DNA from: Syntrophus buswellii
Lineage (GTDB): Bacteria > Desulfobacterota > Syntrophia > Syntrophales > Syntrophaceae
NCBI RefSeq assembly: GCF_046097065.1
Contig: NZ_CP175563.1
Span: forward strand, 2,356,001 to 2,420,000
Reading direction: 5' to 3'
Length of the DNA stretch: 64,000 nt
This document shows, one piece after another, positions 37,470-46,282 of this stretch. A program made the position numbers and the translations under genes. How positions within the stretch are numbered: position 1 is the stretch's first letter; each line of letters begins with the position of its first letter. A model generated the notes under the pieces. The model was not told where the DNA came from. It saw only the letters and a program-made list of their open reading frames with translations, and ran no database searches.

Positions 37470-38534
37470 TTACGCCGCTTCCCGCTCGTACAAGGCGGCG
37501 ATGCCGCCGAGCCGTTCCTGCCGTTTGACCGGGCCTGCGGATGTGCGCCGGAAATCGGCGGAGATCACGTTGTTGCCCGTACCCTGGTGGGGTCGCTGAG
37601 TGTGGTAGTAATCGAGCCAGACGCGGTTGATGTGGGCCAGTTGGCCGAGGACGAGGCAGACAAAGTGGTTCAGGCACTGGTGCTTACAGGTGCCGATGAA
37701 GGATTCGCAAAAAGCGTTGGCCTGTGGTGCTTTCGGCGGGATGCGGATGCAGCGCACCCCGGCCCGGTGCCAGAAGGCATCGAACTGCTGGGTGAACTTG
37801 GTATCACGGTCGTGAATCAGATATTTGGCCTCGATGCTGTGATCTTCGAGCCACATGGTCACATTCCGCGCCTGCTGCATCACCCAGGCTTCATCGGGAT
37901 GGAAGGTCGGCTGGCTCAGATATACCCGGCGGCTGCCAAGATGCAGGAAGACCAGCACATAGGCGTCAAACTTGCCCTGCAGGGTGTAGACCGGCTTGGC
38001 GAAGAAGTCGCAGGCCACCAGCGATTCCATGTGGGCGCTGACAAATTTCGACCAGGGAAGGGCGGGCCTGCTCTTGATCTTATCCTGCGGCGGGGTGCAA
38101 TCAGAGCGCTTGAGGATGTCGCGGATGGTGGTGAGCCCCACGGAAACGCCGAGCTTTTGCAGCTCGCCGAAGATGCGCTTGTAGCCCCAGGAAAGGTTCT
38201 CGGTCGCCATGCGCAGGATCAGCGCCACGATATCCTCGGCGGTGCCTGGACGGCCAACCGGTTTAAGATTGCGGGTTTTGGCTTTCGGACTCAGCCAGCG
38301 CCGGTAGGTCTGCGGCTTGACCACCAGCATGACGTCGGCGACGTCGTGGTTGATCACATTTCCCAACCGCAGGAGCTCGGCCCGCTCCTCCGGGGTGGGG
38401 ACAATGCGCTGATCGTCGATCCGGTCGCGCAGCATTTTGACCTGGAACATCAGCAGCTGCATCCGGACGTCGTATTTCGGCAGAAACCGATGCGCCAGAA
38501 AGGTGAAAAGAACGAACAAAAGATTGAATTTCAT
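37470..38534 (-). CDS. Transposase/integrase with rve (DDE) catalytic core
   Basis: A 354-residue DDE recombinase. A helical DNA-binding N-terminal half (LSWGYKRIFGELQKLGVSVGLTTIRDILKR) precedes the catalytic core, with the probable acidic triad in VACDFF, IHDRDTKF and FCESFIGT. It resembles single-ORF integrase-core transposases common in deltaproteobacteria; I could not assign an IS family. An upstream in-frame ATG at 38564 exists. I see no clear terminal inverted repeats in the flanks, so the element ends are undefined. It marks the island as mobile. Confidence 0.85.
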   Translation of the reverse strand: MKFNLLFVLFTFLAHRFLPKYDVRMQLLMFQVKMLRDRIDDQRIVPTPEERAELLRLGNVINHDVADVMLVVKPQTYRRWLSPKAKTRNLKPVGRPGTAEDIVALILRMATENLSWGYKRIFGELQKLGVSVGLTTIRDILKRSDCTPPQDKIKSRPALPWSKFVSAHMESLVACDFFAKPVYTLQGKFDAYVLVFLHLGSRRVYLSQPTFHPDEAWVMQQARNVTMWLEDHSIEAKYLIHDRDTKFTQQFDAFWHRAGVRCIRIPPKAPQANAFCESFIGTCKHQCLNHFVCLVLGQLAHINRVWLDYYHTQRPHQGTGNNVISADFRRTSAGPVKRQERLGGIAALYEREAA

Positions 38535-38564
38535 GCCCAACCCACGATACTGCACAGGATGCAT

Positions 38565-39136
38565 ATCCTGTTGATTTCAATATGATTTATGCGGTGCATA
38601 TGTTTCCGCACCCCTAAGGAAAGACCCGGTTTCGGCCCTCCGGCAAACCGAGCTGAAAAGTGGCCGACGATCCATGCCACGGATCGGGTAAAAATACAAC
38701 GAAACGATGTCGGTGATGCGGGTTCTTGAGGCAAAAAGGCGGGGAAGTTGAAGCGCAATTTCCGGTGTCCGGCGGATCTGCAAACCCGTTGGAACGGCTG
38801 GCCGAACGGATCGTGTTCCGTCAGGATTGTGCTGACGGGTTTCCAGTTGATGGTATCCATTGCTTCAATGAGGAATTTCCGTGTTCTTTAATTTCCGAAG
38901 GATTGCTTCAGTTCCGGATCGAAAAACGAGGGGTGAGAATCATACTCCTTGAATGACATGCCGGTCTCCTTCATCCTCTTGAATTGAACCGGAAAACCAG
39001 CAGAAATATCAAAACTAATCAAGTATTATCGGATAGTTAATGCAGTATACTGCTGGTCGTTTGACCAGAAATTATAAAACCAACTTTTGGAGTTGTGCAA
39101 AGTTTTCAATATTTTTTGGTAACCTGGAGGAAAGGC
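38565..39136. other. Island-to-chromosome gap, no confident gene
   Basis: 572 bases without a supported gene. A 109-codon minus-strand frame (38531-38860) and a plus-strand frame over the same DNA have no recognisable features and are probably spurious or decayed. GCGG...CCGC hairpin-like sequence occurs near 38591-38615. The right part becomes AT-rich and holds the palindromes reported separately upstream of the 39137 operon. No copy of the ssrA 3' end (possible att site) was found. Confidence 0.5.
39042..39068. promoter_or_regulatory. Overlapping palindromes upstream of the acyl-CoA synthetase operon
   Basis: GCAGTATACTGC (39042-39053) is a perfect 12-bp palindrome. It shares a base with CTGGTC-GTTT-GACCAG (39053-39068), a perfect 6-bp inverted repeat. 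They lie about 70 bases before the 39137 start in AT-rich DNA, a plausible operator region. Confidence 0.5.
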
Positions 39137-39553
39137 ATGAACAATCCCAGTGGAAAAGGCGAAAAGGAAAACAGCCCGCTTCTTGAAGAAGCCGTTGCAC
39201 GCCTCGCCAAAAACGGCCGGATAAGCTGCGCCGAGGCCATGCAGATCGCCGCCGGGCTTGGGGAGCCGGAATCGGCAGTCGGGCGCATGCTCGACCAGAT
39301 GGGAATCCGCCTCGGCACATGCCAACTGGGGCTTCTGGGATGCATTCACCCGGAAAACAGAACCGTTACAGCCGCCCCAACGGTGTCCCCGGAGCTGGCC
39401 GAGGAGCTTCGGAAGTCCCTGCAGGATGGATGCCTGCCCTGTGCCCAGGCCTGGCGCATTGCGGAAGAGAGAAAAATCCCTCCCATGGATGTTTCCGCGG
39501 CCTGCGAGCATCTTGGGATCCGGATCAAACCCTGCCTGTTCGGCATCTTTTAG
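39137..39553 (+). CDS. Two-repeat small protein of unknown function
   Basis: A 138-residue protein made of two similar halves. The first (about residues 14-65) reads ARLAKNGRISCAEAMQIAAGLGEP and ends GIRLGTCQLGLLG. The second (about 85-138) reads LQDGCLPCAQAWRIAEERKIPP and ends GIRIKPCLFGIF. Each half looks like a helix-turn-helix-type bundle with a conserved CAEA/CAQA cysteine and a second cysteine near the end. The ATG at 39137 has a strong GGAGG-type site. It lies 14 bases before the acyl-CoA synthetase gene. Function unknown; a regulatory or adaptor role for the synthetase is only a guess. Confidence 0.7.
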   Translation: MNNPSGKGEKENSPLLEEAVARLAKNGRISCAEAMQIAAGLGEPESAVGRMLDQMGIRLGTCQLGLLGCIHPENRTVTAAPTVSPELAEELRKSLQDGCLPCAQAWRIAEERKIPPMDVSAACEHLGIRIKPCLFGIF

Positions 39554-39567
39554 GGAAGGAAAACGCC

Positions 39568-41736
39568 ATGGACCAACCTCTGAAGACAAACGGCCGCGCT
39601 GCCGCCGCACAATGGATCAAGGAAGCCCTGGCCTCAGGGAAACCGGCCCTGGATGAATGGCAATCAAAGGCGCTCTTCGCGGCCTATGGCATCCCGGTTC
39701 CAGCCGGCGTGCTGGTAAGAAGCGAGATGGAGGCCGCTGCCGCCGCCCGGCGGAGCGGGGGCAGGCTTGTCATGAAAGGAATCGGCGCAGAGATTCACCA
39801 CAAGACCGAAGCCGGGCTCGTGGTGCTCGGCGTCGAGGGGGCCGAGGCCGCCGCCGCGACATACAGCCTGCTGGCAGGGCGGGCGGCAGGCTTTCTCGAG
39901 GCGGTGCTGGTGGAAGAGATGATCGCCGGAAACAGGGAATTGATGGTTGGAATGAAACGCGACCCGGTGTTCGGACCGGCTGTGGCCTTCGGACTGGGCG
40001 GCGTGCTGACGGAGGCCCTGGGCGACGTGGTCCTGGCCATTGCACCCGTTGACGAACGGGACGCGGCGGAACTGCCGGACCTGATCAGGGCCAGGCGCCT
40101 GCTCGGCTCCTTCCGCGGCTATCCCCCGGTGGACCGGGCGGCCCTCACGAAGATGATCCGGGCGATCGGTCAAATGGCCCTGGATCATCCCGAAATCGCC
40201 GAGATCGATGCCAACCCGGTTCTCGTGCAGGGCGATCAGCCGATCGCAGCCGATGCCCTGATCATCCTGTCACCGGCCCCTTCATCGGATCAGGGGCAGC
40301 GGACATTCAAGAGCAATGTGCGGGCGCTTCTCGCCCCCCGTTCGATAGCCGTCGTGGGAGCATCGGAAGATGTGACGAAATGGGGCGGATCGGCCCTGCG
40401 CAACATCCTGGACGGAGGCTATTCGGGAAAGGTGTATCCCGTCAATGCGCGGGGAGGCGTTTTCTTCGGTCTCCAGGCATCTGAGAGCCTGGAGGCGCTG
40501 CCCGAGGCTCCCGACATGGCCCTGCTGGCCGTTGGAAGCCAACAGGGGGCCCCCATGCTGGAACAGTGCGCCCGTAAAGGGATACCTGCAGCGATCCTCA
40601 TCGCCGCAGGATTTTCCGAAACGGGGGCCTCAGGAGCCGAAGCGGAGCGGGAGATTGCCCGGATCGCCAGCGAGGGCGGGATCACCCTCATGGGGCCGAA
40701 CTGCATGGGCCTGATCTCCAACGAGGTTCAACTGCATGCCGTGGGCTTTGTCTCGCTTCACCCGCCCAGGGGAAAGCTGAGCTTTGTGTCGCAGTCGGGC
40801 AACATCGGCGTCATGACGACGAACAACTGCCAGCGCCGCGGCATCGGCATCGACAAGTTCGCCAGCGTGGGGAATGAAGCCCAGATCGGCGCGGTGGACG
40901 TTCTCGAATACCTGCGCGACGATCCCAACACGGCGTGCATCATGATGTACGTCGAGGGCATCGACGACGGACGGCGCTTCCTGGAGGTCGCCCGGCGCAC
41001 CTCAGCGGTCAAGCCCGTGGTGGTTCTGCGCGCCGGCCTGACCGAATTCGGCGGCAAAGCGGCGGCATCTCACACCGGCGCCCTGGCCGGTTCCGCGGCC
41101 GTATGGGAGGCGGCCGCCCGGCAGGCGGGAGTCGTCACCTGCACCACGGCGCAGGAGGTGGTTGATCTCGGAAGCTGCCTGGCCTGCCTGCCGCTGCCCG
41201 AGGGACGGAGGATTGCGGTGGTGACCCAGGGGGGCGGAGCCGGCGTCATGGCGGCGGATGAAGTCGCCCGTCATGGATTGAACCTGGCCGAACTCCCCGC
41301 CCAGCTCTATGCCTCTCTCGATGCGATGCTTCCCCCGTTCTGGAGCCGGCGGAACCCGCTGGATCTGGTGGCCTCCGCCGGGGGGGATGTGGGCCCGCGT
41401 GTTATCAAGGCGGTGGCCGAGTGCGACGCCGTGGATGCGGTCATCGTGCTTTCCTTCCTGGGCGTTCCCACAAGCGCCACAGATGACCGCGCCATGACCG
41501 CCGATGGCGAGTTTGCCGGGCTCATCCCCTGGGAGAGTTCATTCCTGCTGTCCGTGGCGGAGCTCATGGAGTCGACGGGCAAACCGATCCTCAACGTGCC
41601 CGACTCCCCGATTCGGGGTTCGGTGTTCGATTTCGGCAGGCGCTACAGCCCGATTGTCCTCTCGTCGCCCCAGGCTGCGGCGCTCGCGCTCGACCGGATG
41701 GAATGGTACGGCTCCCGCCGGCGCAACCGCAGCTGA
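39568..41736 (+). CDS. ADP-forming acyl-CoA synthetase (ATP-grasp domain first)
   Basis: A 722-residue single-chain ADP-forming acetate/acyl-CoA ligase converting acyl-CoA, ADP and phosphate to acid, ATP and CoA (or the reverse). An ATP-grasp domain (about residues 15-235: GIPVPAG, LVMKGIGAEIHHKTEAGL, EIDANPVL) comes first. The CoA-binding domain follows (PRSIAVVGASEDVTKWG), then the succinyl-CoA-ligase-like domain with the catalytic-histidine segment GGKAAASHTGALAG. This order is circularly permuted relative to the more usual CoA-binding-first enzymes. It would serve energy conservation by substrate-level phosphorylation. GGAAA precedes the ATG at 39568. Confidence 0.9.
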   Translation: MDQPLKTNGRAAAAQWIKEALASGKPALDEWQSKALFAAYGIPVPAGVLVRSEMEAAAAARRSGGRLVMKGIGAEIHHKTEAGLVVLGVEGAEAAAATYSLLAGRAAGFLEAVLVEEMIAGNRELMVGMKRDPVFGPAVAFGLGGVLTEALGDVVLAIAPVDERDAAELPDLIRARRLLGSFRGYPPVDRAALTKMIRAIGQMALDHPEIAEIDANPVLVQGDQPIAADALIILSPAPSSDQGQRTFKSNVRALLAPRSIAVVGASEDVTKWGGSALRNILDGGYSGKVYPVNARGGVFFGLQASESLEALPEAPDMALLAVGSQQGAPMLEQCARKGIPAAILIAAGFSETGASGAEAEREIARIASEGGITLMGPNCMGLISNEVQLHAVGFVSLHPPRGKLSFVSQSGNIGVMTTNNCQRRGIGIDKFASVGNEAQIGAVDVLEYLRDDPNTACIMMYVEGIDDGRRFLEVARRTSAVKPVVVLRAGLTEFGGKAAASHTGALAGSAAVWEAAARQAGVVTCTTAQEVVDLGSCLACLPLPEGRRIAVVTQGGGAGVMAADEVARHGLNLAELPAQLYASLDAMLPPFWSRRNPLDLVASAGGDVGPRVIKAVAECDAVDAVIVLSFLGVPTSATDDRAMTADGEFAGLIPWESSFLLSVAELMESTGKPILNVPDSPIRGSVFDFGRRYSPIVLSSPQAAALALDRMEWYGSRRRNRS

Positions 41737-41758
41737 TGGCCCTTTGGGTTTGCCGTCC

Positions 41759-42106
41759 CTACCACCAGCCGTCCAGTTCCTCGATCACCCGCCAGGCGAC
41801 CTTTTCCCCCTCTTGGCTGCTGCCCCAGAGGGAAAAGACCGTGCGGGGCGAACGGTACCTGCGGATCACATCCCTGAGGGAATTTTTCAGGATATCCTCC
41901 GAATCGGTTTCCAGGGAGATGACGGTCTGACTGATGCTTTCGATATTCTTGTCAAGGGTTTTCTCTCCCTTGGGCGTCATTTCCCCCTCAATGTTCTCAA
42001 GATTCACCTGCAGCGACCACTTGGCGGCAATGGCCTGAAGGTCCTCTTTCCGGATCGCCTGGAGGGCGTCTCCGGGGTAGTATCTCAGCTTGACTCGATA
42101 TTGCAT
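41759..42106 (-). CDS. Conserved hypothetical protein
   Basis: A 115-residue protein with no signal peptide, membrane helix or cysteine motif. It begins MQYRVKLRYYPGDALQAIRKEDL and ends WGSSQEGEKVAWRVIEELDGWW. I do not recognise the family. It lies 25 bases after the iron-sulfur flavoprotein gene on the same strand and is probably cotranscribed with it. Confidence 0.6.
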   Translation of the reverse strand: MQYRVKLRYYPGDALQAIRKEDLQAIAAKWSLQVNLENIEGEMTPKGEKTLDKNIESISQTVISLETDSEDILKNSLRDVIRRYRSPRTVFSLWGSSQEGEKVAWRVIEELDGWW

Positions 42107-42130
42107 GGTTCGCCTCCTCGATCCTCTTTT

Positions 42131-42985
42131 TCAGGACTTCTTCAGATAATCCTTGTATTTCTGGGCCATCTCCTTTCGCTGCTCCTTCGTCTTGATGAAG
42201 AAATCCTTGGACGGCTTCAGATGGTAGGAGAAATGGCGCTGAAGGTTTTCCACGGTCCAGCGGTGCCTGGCAATGGCCTCGGGAGTAAAGACGACCCTGA
42301 TCTTGCCGTCCTCGATTTTCAGGCTGCCCCTCACCGCGCAGACAGGGCACTCGACGGTTTCCATGTCCTTCAGGATCCGGATATTCCGGTCATGGCAGAT
42401 GGGGCAGATCCCTTCTTCCCCCTGGAAGGAGGGATCGCCGGTCTGTATGGCCCGGACGACCTGCTTTCCCAGGTTGCGGGACTTCTCCAGGGCATCCTGG
42501 ATCAGAGGCGCTTCACTGAGACCCTGAACATGGATCAACAGCTGATCGACAACGTGGATCCCCATGGCAAGCATCCAGGTGTTGGTCTGCTGAAAGGCGT
42601 TCTGGGTCCAGCCCCGGGTGGCGTAAGGCACGATCACGCCGCCCACCTTTCCCCGGAGGGTATTCTGCTGCATGGGGGCGAATCCGCGATCGATGAGCTG
42701 TTTGACAATGGCCGTGGCCTCCAGGATATAGCAGGGAACGCCTACGATGATGCCGTCGCTTTCGGCCATTTTGGCGAAAATAAAATTGGCATCGTCCTTG
42801 ATGACGCAGTCCCTTTCCTGAAGAAGGCAGGCAGCGCATCCCGTGCAGGGTTCCACGCGATAATCGGTCAGGCGCAGAATTTCGACCTGGGCGCCCTCTT
42901 CTTCAGCCCCCATCAGCGCTTCCTTGGTCAGAATTTCCGAATTGCCACTCTTTCGAACACTCCCAACAAGCCCCAGTATCTTCAT
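42131..42985 (-). CDS. Iron-sulfur flavoprotein (NADPH-dependent FMN reductase family)
   Basis: A 284-residue flavodoxin-like protein. The N-terminal FMN-binding loop GLVGSVRKSGNSEI and the following cysteine cluster CTGCAACLLQERDC fit iron-sulfur flavoproteins that use FMN and a [4Fe-4S] cluster for electron transfer. A C-terminal extension carries two CxxC pairs (CPICH, CPVC) and a basic tail. Its electron partners are unknown. GAGGGAAACGGC precedes the ATG at 42985; the frame is open upstream but lacks a good start. Confidence 0.83.
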   Translation of the reverse strand: MKILGLVGSVRKSGNSEILTKEALMGAEEEGAQVEILRLTDYRVEPCTGCAACLLQERDCVIKDDANFIFAKMAESDGIIVGVPCYILEATAIVKQLIDRGFAPMQQNTLRGKVGGVIVPYATRGWTQNAFQQTNTWMLAMGIHVVDQLLIHVQGLSEAPLIQDALEKSRNLGKQVVRAIQTGDPSFQGEEGICPICHDRNIRILKDMETVECPVCAVRGSLKIEDGKIRVVFTPEAIARHRWTVENLQRHFSYHLKPSKDFFIKTKEQRKEMAQKYKDYLKKS

Positions 42986-43063
42986 GCCGTTTCCCTCGTT
43001 TTTTTGAACATTTCTATAGCATGAACGGGATGTTGAGTCCATGCTTAAGCGCTTTTCCCCGGA

Positions 43064-44908
43064 TCACCCGGCCGCCTCGCCCTTCCCGTCATGGAAAAAC
43101 CCAGAGATCTTTTCCGCCAAGTCCCTGCCGATTCCCTTGACGGCCACCAACTCGTCGACGGAAGCTTCCCTGATTGTTTGAAGATCTCCGAAAGACAGGA
43201 GAAGGGCCTTTTTGCGGACTTCCCCCACCCCCGGTATTTCATCCAGCAGGGACAGGAAGTCACGCTTCGTCCTCAGACGGCGATGATAGGAAACGGCAAA
43301 GCGGTGGGCTTCATCCCGGATGCGCTGGAGCAGGAAGAGGGTTGAAGGCCAGCGGCTCAGGTACAGCGCCTCTTTCCTGTGAGGGAGGTACACCCTGTCC
43401 TCACTCCTGTTGACTCCCCCCCCCGGCGGCAGGTCCTCGGCCCGTTCCTTGGCCAGGCCGATGACATCCAATCCCGGAAGAGACAGGTCCTTCAGCACAG
43501 AAAGGGCCACGGCAAGCTGACCCTTCCCGCCGTCCACGACGATCAGGTCCGGCAGATTCTCCCCTTTTGAATACCTTCTCTTCAGGGCCTCGTACATCAT
43601 GGCGTAATCATCAGCCCCTTCGACCGTGCGGATGCGGAAGCGCCGATAGCCCGATTTCCAGGGTCGGCCTTCAAGAAAGGTCACCATGGAGGCAACGGCC
43701 AGCCGGCCACCGATGTTGGAGATATCAAAGGCCTCGATCCTCTTTGGAAAGCGGCGAAGCTGCAGTTTATCCGCCATCAGGGAAAGAGACTCCGCGGGAT
43801 CTTCCAGAGACTTCCGCTCCATCTTCAGACGGTGCTCGGCATTCTGCCCGGCCATCCGGAGTAACTCCAGATTCCGGCCCCGGCGGGGAGCGAGAAGCGA
43901 CAAGGCCCTGCCCCGCTTTTCCTCAAGGTACTCCCTCATGAGTTCCTGGTCTTCAAAAAGATCGGGAATCAGAATTTCCCGGGGAATTTCCGCGGTGGAA
44001 TCGTAATACTGCATGAGAAGGGAAGAAAGCATGTCCTTTGTTTCGCCTTCAAATTTCAGCATCGGCAGGGGCTGGCTTCCCAGAATTTTCCCGGAGCGGA
44101 TCAGGAGAACGCAGACCTGGATGAGCGCCCCTTCCCGGTAAAGGCCGAAGATGTCCTGATCCCTGGCCGTCCTTGAGACCATGTGCTGCTTTTCCAGCGT
44201 CCTTTCGATCGCTGCGATCCGGTCACGCAACAGGGCCGCCTCTTCAAAATTCAGCTCCTGTGCCGCCTTCATCATCCTCGCTTTCAGCTCGCCGAGGAGC
44301 CTTTTTCCGCGGCCATCGAGAAAGGCGATCCCATCGCGAACCAGTCGCAGATACTCTTCAGGATGAACGCGGCCGACGCAGGGGGCAAGACATCGCCGGA
44401 TCTGGTATTCGAGGCAGGGGCGGGTGCGCCCGCTGAGCTCCCCATTCCGGCATGTCCGGAGCGGAAAGAGGGTCTGAAGGAACTGGAGGGTTTCACGGGC
44501 CGAGGCGCTGGAAGGGTATGGTCCGAAATATTTCGCCCCATCCTTCCGGGGGCGCCGCACCATCTGGAAACGCGGGAAGGGTTCGTTCAGATCCACACGA
44601 ATGTTGAAATAGGCCTTGTCGTCGCGAAAATAGACGTTGTACCTGGGGCGGTGTTCCTTGATGAGGTTGTTTTCAAGAAGAAGGGCCTCTTTTTCCGTTT
44701 CCGTCACGATAAACTCGAGATCGGAAATCCGCGAAACGAGGAAGGGAATCATCGCGCGGGAATCGGTCCCGCCGAAGTAGGCGCGGATCCGGCTTCTGAG
44801 ATCCTTGGCCTTTCCCACGTAGAGGATTCTGCCGGAAGAATCCTTCATGAGATAGACGCCGGGGGCTCTTGGTGCAGAGGAAATGCGGCTCTCCAATTCC
44901 CTGTTCAT
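43064..44908 (-). CDS. uvrC: Excinuclease ABC subunit C
   Basis: A 614-residue nucleotide-excision-repair nuclease. The N-terminal GIY-YIG nuclease (APRAPGVYLMKDSSGRILYVGKAKDLRSR) makes the 3' incision. A UVR motif near residue 210 (LNFEEAALLRDRIAAIE) contacts UvrB. The C-terminal RNase H-like nuclease (EAFDISNIGG, LIVVDGGKGQL) makes the 5' incision. A double helix-hairpin-helix (LDEIPGVGEVRKKALLLSFG) closes the chain. The ATG at 44908 gives the normal length. Confidence 0.96.
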   Translation of the reverse strand: MNRELESRISSAPRAPGVYLMKDSSGRILYVGKAKDLRSRIRAYFGGTDSRAMIPFLVSRISDLEFIVTETEKEALLLENNLIKEHRPRYNVYFRDDKAYFNIRVDLNEPFPRFQMVRRPRKDGAKYFGPYPSSASARETLQFLQTLFPLRTCRNGELSGRTRPCLEYQIRRCLAPCVGRVHPEEYLRLVRDGIAFLDGRGKRLLGELKARMMKAAQELNFEEAALLRDRIAAIERTLEKQHMVSRTARDQDIFGLYREGALIQVCVLLIRSGKILGSQPLPMLKFEGETKDMLSSLLMQYYDSTAEIPREILIPDLFEDQELMREYLEEKRGRALSLLAPRRGRNLELLRMAGQNAEHRLKMERKSLEDPAESLSLMADKLQLRRFPKRIEAFDISNIGGRLAVASMVTFLEGRPWKSGYRRFRIRTVEGADDYAMMYEALKRRYSKGENLPDLIVVDGGKGQLAVALSVLKDLSLPGLDVIGLAKERAEDLPPGGGVNRSEDRVYLPHRKEALYLSRWPSTLFLLQRIRDEAHRFAVSYHRRLRTKRDFLSLLDEIPGVGEVRKKALLLSFGDLQTIREASVDELVAVKGIGRDLAEKISGFFHDGKGEAAG

Positions 44909-44937
44909 AGACGGCTTTCGAAAAGGTGCGAGCTTTT

Positions 44938-46014
44938 TCAGGCTTTGATGCAGGAGGCAAACATCCACATGCTGCCATAGGAGGGGATAAATTTCTTTGC
45001 CAGTTTCACGGAATCAAAATGCCGCTTGAGCAGACTGTCCACCAGTTCAATCGTCCTGTGGTCATATTCGGAAGCGCACTGGAGAGAAAGGACTCCCCGG
45101 GGTTTCAGATCCGCCTTCATCTTCGTGAAGAGCTGGTCCAGGTAGGCTTTCCGGTCCATGACGATAAAGGACTCCGGGTGCATGGTGAGGTCGTAGATCA
45201 TGGCGTCAAAGCAGTGGCTTCCGTCAAGGAAATCGAACACATCGCCGATGACAATCTCGACCCTTTCGTCCTCGAAGGCGGAATGACAGATGCTCCTGAG
45301 GTAGGTTTTCGCCACGTGGATGACCTCTTCATCGATGTCGATGACAGAAACGCGGCCTGGATTCAATTTCAAGACGTCATAAAGGACGCCGCCGTCGCCT
45401 CCTCCCAGAATCGCCACGGAGGCGAACCCTTCCCCTCTTTCCCGGAGAGGATTCACCATGGCTTCGTTGTAGAGATGGGCATCCCGTTCGGCAATCTGCA
45501 GATCGTTGTCAAGAAAGAGCATCCGTCCGAAATCCTGGTTTTCGATGACCTTGATGTCCTGGTACCTTGAAATCCCGGAATACAGTTCCCGATCGATGCG
45601 GTACCGCACATCAAAACCGGCCGAACTGTTATCATCGGTGATCCAGTTGGTCCTGGCCACCTCGATGGGATTTCCACGGGACACCTCAACGACCCGCGTG
45701 GTCCCCGGCAGAAGTTTCTCTTCGAGATAGTGCAGCAGGTCCATCGATTTGTGGCTGACCCGGGAGCAGGTAAATACGTCCACAGAGGCATGGCGGGCTT
45801 CCGGGTAGGTGTGGATGGCAACGTGAGATTCTTGAATAACGGCGATGGAGGTAACACCGATAGGATCGTAACAGTGGCTGTTGATGCCGACCAGCCCGAG
45901 ATTGCAGGCTTCGATGCCTTCCGCGAGGATTGTCTCCAGCGCACCGGGATCGTTCAGGATATTGACAGAACAATCAAAAAATTCTGCAAGGATTTGGGTA
46001 CCCGTGGGTTTCAT
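44938..46014 (-). CDS. Fused AdoMet decarboxylase / spermidine synthase
   Basis: A 358-residue fusion making spermidine from putrescine in two coupled steps. The N-terminal domain is class 1b AdoMet decarboxylase (SpeD/SpeH): the self-cleaving serine is Ser63 in QESHVAIHTYPE, with His68 and Cys83 at the canonical positions, so the pyruvoyl enzyme should be active. The C-terminal aminopropyltransferase (from about residue 125) has the GGGDGG loop for decarboxylated AdoMet and the YDLTMHPESF segment. Some SpeD relatives have become ornithine or arginine decarboxylases, so substrate assignment is not certain. The ATG at 46014 follows AAGGGAC; another lies at 46035. Confidence 0.9.
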   Translation of the reverse strand: MKPTGTQILAEFFDCSVNILNDPGALETILAEGIEACNLGLVGINSHCYDPIGVTSIAVIQESHVAIHTYPEARHASVDVFTCSRVSHKSMDLLHYLEEKLLPGTTRVVEVSRGNPIEVARTNWITDDNSSAGFDVRYRIDRELYSGISRYQDIKVIENQDFGRMLFLDNDLQIAERDAHLYNEAMVNPLRERGEGFASVAILGGGDGGVLYDVLKLNPGRVSVIDIDEEVIHVAKTYLRSICHSAFEDERVEIVIGDVFDFLDGSHCFDAMIYDLTMHPESFIVMDRKAYLDQLFTKMKADLKPRGVLSLQCASEYDHRTIELVDSLLKRHFDSVKLAKKFIPSYGSMWMFASCIKA

Positions 46015-46046
46015 GGCTGTCCCTTCATTACTCAATGAATCCCCAC

Positions 46047-46060
46047 GTCACATTTGTGAC
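46047..46060 (-). promoter_or_regulatory. Perfect inverted repeat in the speD-speE leader
   Basis: GTCACA-TT-TGTGAC is a perfect 14-base palindrome located between the predicted promoter and the start of the SpeD-SpeE gene. As RNA it could form a small hairpin; as DNA it could be an operator site for a CRP/FNR-like dimer. Confidence 0.5.
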
Positions 46061-46130
46061 ACGGCAATCAGCTCAGATATACATCAAGAAATTCAAATAG
46101 TTATACAGAGGATTCTCACGTAGAAGGCTA

Positions 46131-46159
46131 TCTATATAAAAAACGATTTGCCCTGTCAA
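46131..46159 (-). promoter_or_regulatory. Promoter of the SpeD-SpeE fusion gene
   Basis: On the minus strand, TTGACA (46154-46159) is followed after 17 bases by TATAGA (46131-46136). The predicted transcript would have a leader of about 110 bases containing the 46047-46060 inverted repeat. Confidence 0.65.
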
Positions 46160-46282
46160 TAGAAAAACGGGAGCCTGATGGGCGGAAGCCTGCGGGCTGG
46201 CTGTGGCCTCGAAATGGATTTTGAAGAAAAGAGTCTCCTTACGCGCGGGATGAAAGAACCGTGGCGCAGACCCCCTTTCGAA

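Noticed and set aside
38531..38860. Minus-strand frame upstream of the transposase
   Set aside because: No recognisable family, no ribosome-binding site, and overlaps another open frame; left as part of an unannotated gap.
41504..43024. 506-codon plus-strand frame
   Set aside because: It is out of frame with the acyl-CoA synthetase and antisense to the hypothetical protein and the flavoprotein genes, both of which have family motifs or sensible starts.
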